Source: Anaerolineaceae bacterium UBA3924 (GTDB taxonomy: Bacteria > Chloroflexota > Anaerolineae > Anaerolineales > Anaerolineaceae). From it: a stretch of DNA of 42,667 nucleotides. The position numbers were made by a program, and so were the translations under genes. The notes beneath the pieces were generated by a model. The model had not been told where the DNA came from. It saw nothing but the letters and a program-made list of their open reading frames with translations, and did no database searches. This document shows positions 39,290 through 42,667 of the stretch, one piece after another; within the stretch, counting starts at the first letter, position 1, and the number at the start of each line of letters is the position of its first letter. The stretch is taken from assembly GCA_002385985.1 (NCBI GenBank), contig DGEO01000028.1, positions 7,436 to 50,102 on the forward strand. Reading direction: 5' to 3'.

Positions 39290-39805
39290 ATGGAAGAGAC
39301 ACCCATGTGGGCATTGACGGCCGCGTACTGGCTGCACCTGCTGGCGACGGTGGCCTGGGTGGGCGGCATATTCACCATGGCCATCCTGGTCCTGCCGTCC
39401 GCCCGCAAAGCCCTGGACCGGGAGCAGTACCCGAAGCTGCTGTCCGAGCTGACCGCCCGGCTGCAACGGGTGGGCTGGTTCAGCCTGCTGGTGCTGTTCG
39501 GCACCGGCATGTTTCAGATGATCTCCCACCCGTCCTACAGCGGATTCCTGGTGATGGGCAACACCTGGGCCTGGGCCATCCTGCTCAAGCACCTGTCCAT
39601 CGGGGGGATGGTGCTGACCAGCGCCTACATTACCTGGGGGCTGCTGCCGCGCATGGAGCGGCTCAGCCTGCTGCAGGCGGCCGGGCGCGAGGTGCAGGCC
39701 GGGGAGAAGGCGCGGCTGGCGCAGCGCGAAACGGCCATGCTGTACGCCAACGTCGCGCTGTCCATCGTGGTGCTGGCGCTTACGGCGGTGGCCAGAGTCT
39801 CCTGA
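39290..39805 (+). CDS. CopD-like four-helix membrane protein
   Basis: The 171-residue protein has four hydrophobic helices (about 8-30, 57-80, 88-112, 148-168) and the His pattern WLHLLATVAWVGGIFTM at the N-terminus with MISHPSYSGF later, which resembles the CopD/DUF2269 group of heme- or copper-linked membrane proteins. An alternative start is the ATG at 39305. Function in copper handling is not shown here; no copper genes adjoin it. Confidence 0.7.
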   Translation: MEETPMWALTAAYWLHLLATVAWVGGIFTMAILVLPSARKALDREQYPKLLSELTARLQRVGWFSLLVLFGTGMFQMISHPSYSGFLVMGNTWAWAILLKHLSIGGMVLTSAYITWGLLPRMERLSLLQAAGREVQAGEKARLAQRETAMLYANVALSIVVLALTAVARVS

Positions 39806-39821
39806 TTGGCGGGGAAGGTCG

Positions 39822-41150
39822 TTATCGGGCGATGACGCCGGTCAGATCGTGGGCCAGCGCACCGGTGATGTGCACCGGGACGATTTCGCCCACCGGAGCC
39901 TCTTCCTCGATTAGCACCAGGCCGTCGATTTCCGGCGCGTCCCGGTAGGAGCGCCCGACGGAAATGCCGTCGTTGGAGCCTTCCACCAGAACCGGCAGGG
40001 TCCTGCCGATGAACCCCTGGTTGCGCTGGAGCGAAATACCCTCCTGGAGCAGCATCAACTGTTCCAGCCGCTGCTCTTTGACCTCCTGAGGAATGGGGTC
40101 GCCGAGCGGTTCGCTGGCGGTGCCGGGCTCGAAGGAGAAGGTGAACGCGCCCAGATGGTCGAAGCGGATTTCGTGGATGAAGTCCAGCAGGGTTTTGAAC
40201 TCGGCCTCGGTCTCGCCCGGGTAGCCGACGATGAAGGTGGTGCGCAGGGCCAGGTCCGGCATCATCGAGCGCATCTTATCCAATGTGCGGTAGACCCACT
40301 CCATGTTTGCCGGGCGGCGCATGCGCTTGAGCATCTCCCGGTCGGCGTGCTGCAGGGGGATGTCCAGGTAGGGCAGGATCTGCGGGCTTGAGGCCATCAC
40401 CTCCATCAGCCGGTCGGTGACATAGCCCGGGTAGGCGTACATCACGCGGATCCAGGGCAGGTCCGGCACTTCCTGCACCAGCCGTTCCAGCAGGGTGGAG
40501 AGGCCGTCCTTTATGCCCAGATCGTGGCCGTAGTCGGTGGTGTCCTGGGCGATCAGGATCAGCTCCTTCACGCCCATGTCCCGCAGGATGCGGGCTTCTT
40601 CGAGGATGGTCTCGAGCGGGCGGCTGACCAGCGTTCCCTTGATGAGCGGGATTGAGCAGAATGCACAGGGGCGGCGGCAGCCGTCGGCGATCTTCAGGTA
40701 AGCGGAGCTGCCCTGCAGCGCGGCGCGGAGCACGCCGCGTTCATCCGTCCCGACCGCGGCGGCCTCCGGCAGGTGATACAGCGTTTTGGGGTGCTCCTGC
40801 CGTAAGGACTGCACAACTTCCAGAATATCCATCCAGCGGCGGGTGCCGAGCACGCCGTCAATCCCGGGCACCTGCTCGACCACCTGCTGGCGGTAGCGCT
40901 GGGTCATGCAGCCGGCGGCGATGAGCAGCTGGCCGCGCTTTTTCTGCTTCGCCAGCTGGCGCAGCTCGCGGATGGACTCATCCCGGGCCTGCTGGATGAA
41001 CCCGCAGGTGTTGACGATCAGCACGCCAGCCTGAGAGGCCTTATCCGCAGGAGCGTAGCCGGCCTCCTCAAGCAGAGTGGCCATGGAGGTGGAATCGACG
41101 GTGTTTTTCGCGCAGCCCAGAGATACCAGGTAAAAGGAGTTGGTTTTCAT
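39822..41150 (-). CDS. rimO: Ribosomal protein S12 methylthiotransferase
   Basis: RimO adds a methylthio group to Asp89 of ribosomal protein S12. The protein (442 residues) has the UPF0004 domain (SLGCAKNTVDS, VNTCGFI and CMTQ, three Cys ligands of the auxiliary 4Fe-4S cluster). The radical-SAM domain follows (ADGCRRPCAFCSIP, the CxxxCxxC cluster; LILIAQDTTDYG). A C-terminal TRAM domain ends it (PVLVEGSNDGISVGRSYRDAPEIDG). The ATG at 41150 is preferred over a GTG at 41159; it follows the stop of the RodZ-like gene by 5 nt, so the two are probably translationally linked. The order of motifs separates it from MiaB. Confidence 0.95.
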   Translation of the reverse strand: MKTNSFYLVSLGCAKNTVDSTSMATLLEEAGYAPADKASQAGVLIVNTCGFIQQARDESIRELRQLAKQKKRGQLLIAAGCMTQRYRQQVVEQVPGIDGVLGTRRWMDILEVVQSLRQEHPKTLYHLPEAAAVGTDERGVLRAALQGSSAYLKIADGCRRPCAFCSIPLIKGTLVSRPLETILEEARILRDMGVKELILIAQDTTDYGHDLGIKDGLSTLLERLVQEVPDLPWIRVMYAYPGYVTDRLMEVMASSPQILPYLDIPLQHADREMLKRMRRPANMEWVYRTLDKMRSMMPDLALRTTFIVGYPGETEAEFKTLLDFIHEIRFDHLGAFTFSFEPGTASEPLGDPIPQEVKEQRLEQLMLLQEGISLQRNQGFIGRTLPVLVEGSNDGISVGRSYRDAPEIDGLVLIEEEAPVGEIVPVHITGALAHDLTGVIAR

Positions 41151-41155
41151 AAGTG

Positions 41156-42574
41156 TCACGGCAAGTAAGGCGTAATCGTCGCCGTCGGTTCCGAGCGGGT
41201 AGGTTCGATGGTCACAGTGGGTGTCGGGGTGACCGTGGCGGTGGGAGTGAACTGGACCGTGGGTGTGATCATCTGGCCCGGTTCGAAGATCATGGACAGC
41301 ACCTGGCCGACCACGCCCAGGTTGCCCAGATTCTGCTGCTGGTAGAAGATCTGCAAAGCGGCGGCGTTGCCGGTCACCAGCTCGATGCGCTCTTCCGCCG
41401 AGAAGGAATAGGCGCTGCCCGGGCGGGTGCGCCCGCTGAAAACCACATCCCCGTCGGCGATGACCCGCAGGTAGGCGCGCTGGTTGGCGATCACGTGAAT
41501 CTGCACCGGGTCACTGCTGGCCGGGAGCGTGCCCTCGGCAGCGGCTGTGATGGCCAGGTTGGTGGCTTCCAGCGCGTCTGCCGGAAGCGCATTCGGCTGC
41601 TGTGTGTAGGTGCGCTCCGGCTCCAGGGTGGGAGTCAGGCTGGGTGTGGCCGTCAGCTGCAGCATTTCCGAGACCGACGGCGGGGTAACCTCTGACGCCA
41701 TGGCGGCCTGCTGGCGCACGCGGGCGGTTTCCCAGATGACAAATACGAGCAGCAGGGTGAACAGCGTGACCCCGAGGACCATTTCCAGGGTGATCACCCG
41801 GCGGATGGCGAGCAGCTTCGGGTTGACCCAGCGGGCAGGGCGGCGCTTTTTGGCGCCTGGGGCGGGGGTCAGGTCCGGCGAGCGTTCCAGCCGGCGGGCC
41901 TGCAGGCCTTCAGCGTAGCGCAGCAGCAGCCCTTCGTCGTCCATGTTCAGGAAGCGGGCGTAGTTGCTGAGCATGCCGCGCCCCTGAACCGGCGAAGGCA
42001 GCGCATCCATGCGGCCTTCTTCGATCGCGATCAGGTAATGGCGCTTGATGCGGGTGAAGCGCTCGACCTCATCCAGCGTCAGGCTGATGGACTCCCGCTG
42101 CCGGCGCAGCTCCGCGCCGATCTGCCGGAAGAGTTCATCCGAAGGGGTCAGTTCCTGGCCGGGCAGGTCCCATTCGTCCAGCTCGAGATCCTCGTCTTCG
42201 GCTTCTTCGGGTTCCGGCAGGGGAGCCGGGCTGGCGGATGGTTTGGGTTCGACGGTTACTTCTGCCGTACCAGTCGTCTGCTGGACCTCTCTTGCCAGCA
42301 GCTCGTCCAGCGGGTCGGCGAGGACGGTTTCTTCCATCCAGCCGCCCCGGTCCCAGGCATCCAGCAGGGGCTGGGCGGGAACCTCCAGGTAGCTGGCGTA
42401 CACCCGCAGGAAGCCCTTTCCCTGCACGGCGGAGGGGAGCAGCTCGCGCTGGTCTTCTTCCAGCGCCTGCAGGTAAGGCAGCCGGATGTGCGTGCCCAGC
42501 GCGGCCTGTTCCAGGCTGATGCCGCGTTCCTCACGCAGTTTTTTCAGGTGTTCGCCAAGGCTGATCGGTGCCAT
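41156..42574 (-). CDS. RodZ-like protein with two HTH domains, one membrane helix and extracellular DUF4115 domain
   Basis: The start is the ATG at 42574 (MAPISLGEHL); a TTG at 42595 is possible. The 472-residue protein holds two RodZ-type HTH_25 domains: residues about 6-66 (LGEHLKKLREERGISLEQAA...) and 149-210 (IGAELRRQRESISLTLDEVE...), separated by an acidic linker. The transmembrane helix (about 263-282) is followed by a DUF4115 domain (about 350-440) and a Thr/Pro-rich tail. In RodZ one HTH contacts the actin-like MreB and the periplasmic part contacts the cell-wall machinery. Duplicated HTH domains are unusual. It lies upstream of rimO on the same strand. No MreB gene is seen in this window. 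Confidence 0.88.
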   Translation of the reverse strand: MAPISLGEHLKKLREERGISLEQAALGTHIRLPYLQALEEDQRELLPSAVQGKGFLRVYASYLEVPAQPLLDAWDRGGWMEETVLADPLDELLAREVQQTTGTAEVTVEPKPSASPAPLPEPEEAEDEDLELDEWDLPGQELTPSDELFRQIGAELRRQRESISLTLDEVERFTRIKRHYLIAIEEGRMDALPSPVQGRGMLSNYARFLNMDDEGLLLRYAEGLQARRLERSPDLTPAPGAKKRRPARWVNPKLLAIRRVITLEMVLGVTLFTLLLVFVIWETARVRQQAAMASEVTPPSVSEMLQLTATPSLTPTLEPERTYTQQPNALPADALEATNLAITAAAEGTLPASSDPVQIHVIANQRAYLRVIADGDVVFSGRTRPGSAYSFSAEERIELVTGNAAALQIFYQQQNLGNLGVVGQVLSMIFEPGQMITPTVQFTPTATVTPTPTVTIEPTRSEPTATITPYLP

Positions 42575-42593
42575 TGTAAATCGGTCGGATACC

Positions 42594-42631
42594 AAACCGG
42601 CCCGCCAGCCGTCGGGCTGGAAGGCCGGTTT
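42594..42631 (-). other. Hairpin upstream of the RodZ-like gene
   Basis: AAACCGGCC (42594-42602) pairs with GGCCGGTTT (42623-42631) and CCAGCC (42605-42610) with GGCTGG (42615-42620). Only three Ts follow on the minus strand, so it may be a weak terminator of a gene beyond the window or a 5' leader structure. The remaining bases to 42667 show no gene I can support. Confidence 0.45.
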
Positions 42632-42667
42632 GAAATCGGGTCAATTGGAAAGGTTACTCAGCCGCTG

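Noticed and set aside
1..42667. CRISPR array, insertion sequence or prophage
   Set aside because: No regularly spaced direct repeats, transposase or phage structural genes were seen on either strand.

Overview
The window is GC-rich (about 60-65 % by eye), densely coding bacterial chromosome. It most resembles a member of the Chloroflexota, probably class Anaerolineae. The supporting signs are Thr/Pro-rich spacers after lipoprotein cysteines, an actinobacterial-type inositol-phosphate synthase, a secreted protein with a YLPFVAK-type stretch after its signal peptide, and an S-box riboswitch in a high-GC genome. This placement is an inference from gene style; there is no rRNA in the window. About 40 protein genes and two tRNAs (Pro-CGG, Glu-TTC) are supported. 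No prophage, insertion sequence or CRISPR array was seen, so most of the region looks like ordinary chromosome with one lineage-specific envelope cluster.

Layout. 1-2.6 kb holds small accessory genes: the end of a DUF985 cupin, a GNAT acetyltransferase, a zinc-ribbon membrane protein, a PIG-L/LmbE deacetylase and a one- or two-helix membrane protein. 2.8 kb holds tRNA-Pro. 3.1-10.1 kb runs rightward: inositol-1-phosphate synthase, a polysaccharide-deacetylase-like lipoprotein, then three tandem paralogous lipoproteins, each with LysM, a lysozyme-like domain and an M23 peptidase. 10.1-16.4 kb runs leftward: an OsmC protein and a two-CxxC disulfide oxidoreductase (a redox pair), an ECF sigma factor with its zinc anti-sigma factor, TsaD, an M24 peptidase, SelA and a membrane protein. 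16.5-24.9 kb runs rightward: a SAM-I riboswitch controls MetH and a fused homocysteine methyltransferase/MTHFR, followed by CoaX and CoaBC (coenzyme A synthesis) and a metallophosphoesterase. 25.0-30.6 kb has a DUF4349 lipoprotein, a leftward GH36 alpha-galactosidase and a CLC anion transporter with CBS and RCK_C domains. 30.6-34.8 kb has Dcd, an FTCD-like fusion, an SRAP/HMCES protein, tRNA-Glu and a secreted FN3 protein. 34.9-42.6 kb has RsmI, a ZIP transporter coupled to MurJ, a TPR-like membrane protein, a CopD-like protein, RimO and a RodZ-like protein with two HTH domains.

How the genes fit together. Cell-envelope work is spread across the window (three LysM/M23 lipoproteins, NodB-like lipoprotein, MurJ, RodZ-like protein). 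Thiol and redox biology clusters at 10.1-12.2 kb, where the anti-sigma factor has exactly the zinc-ligand spacing of RsrA. One-carbon and methionine metabolism forms an S-box unit.

The best leads for something undescribed are: (a) the tandem LysM/pseudo-lysozyme/M23 lipoprotein array, with the transglycosylase Glu replaced and an EF-hand-like loop inserted in the peptidase; (b) several genes with a -10 box 6-7 nt before the start codon, implying leaderless mRNAs; (c) the RsrA-like redox module; and (d) a CLC protein whose key residues look channel-like and nitrate-like. All functional calls rest on motif recognition by eye, with no database search.
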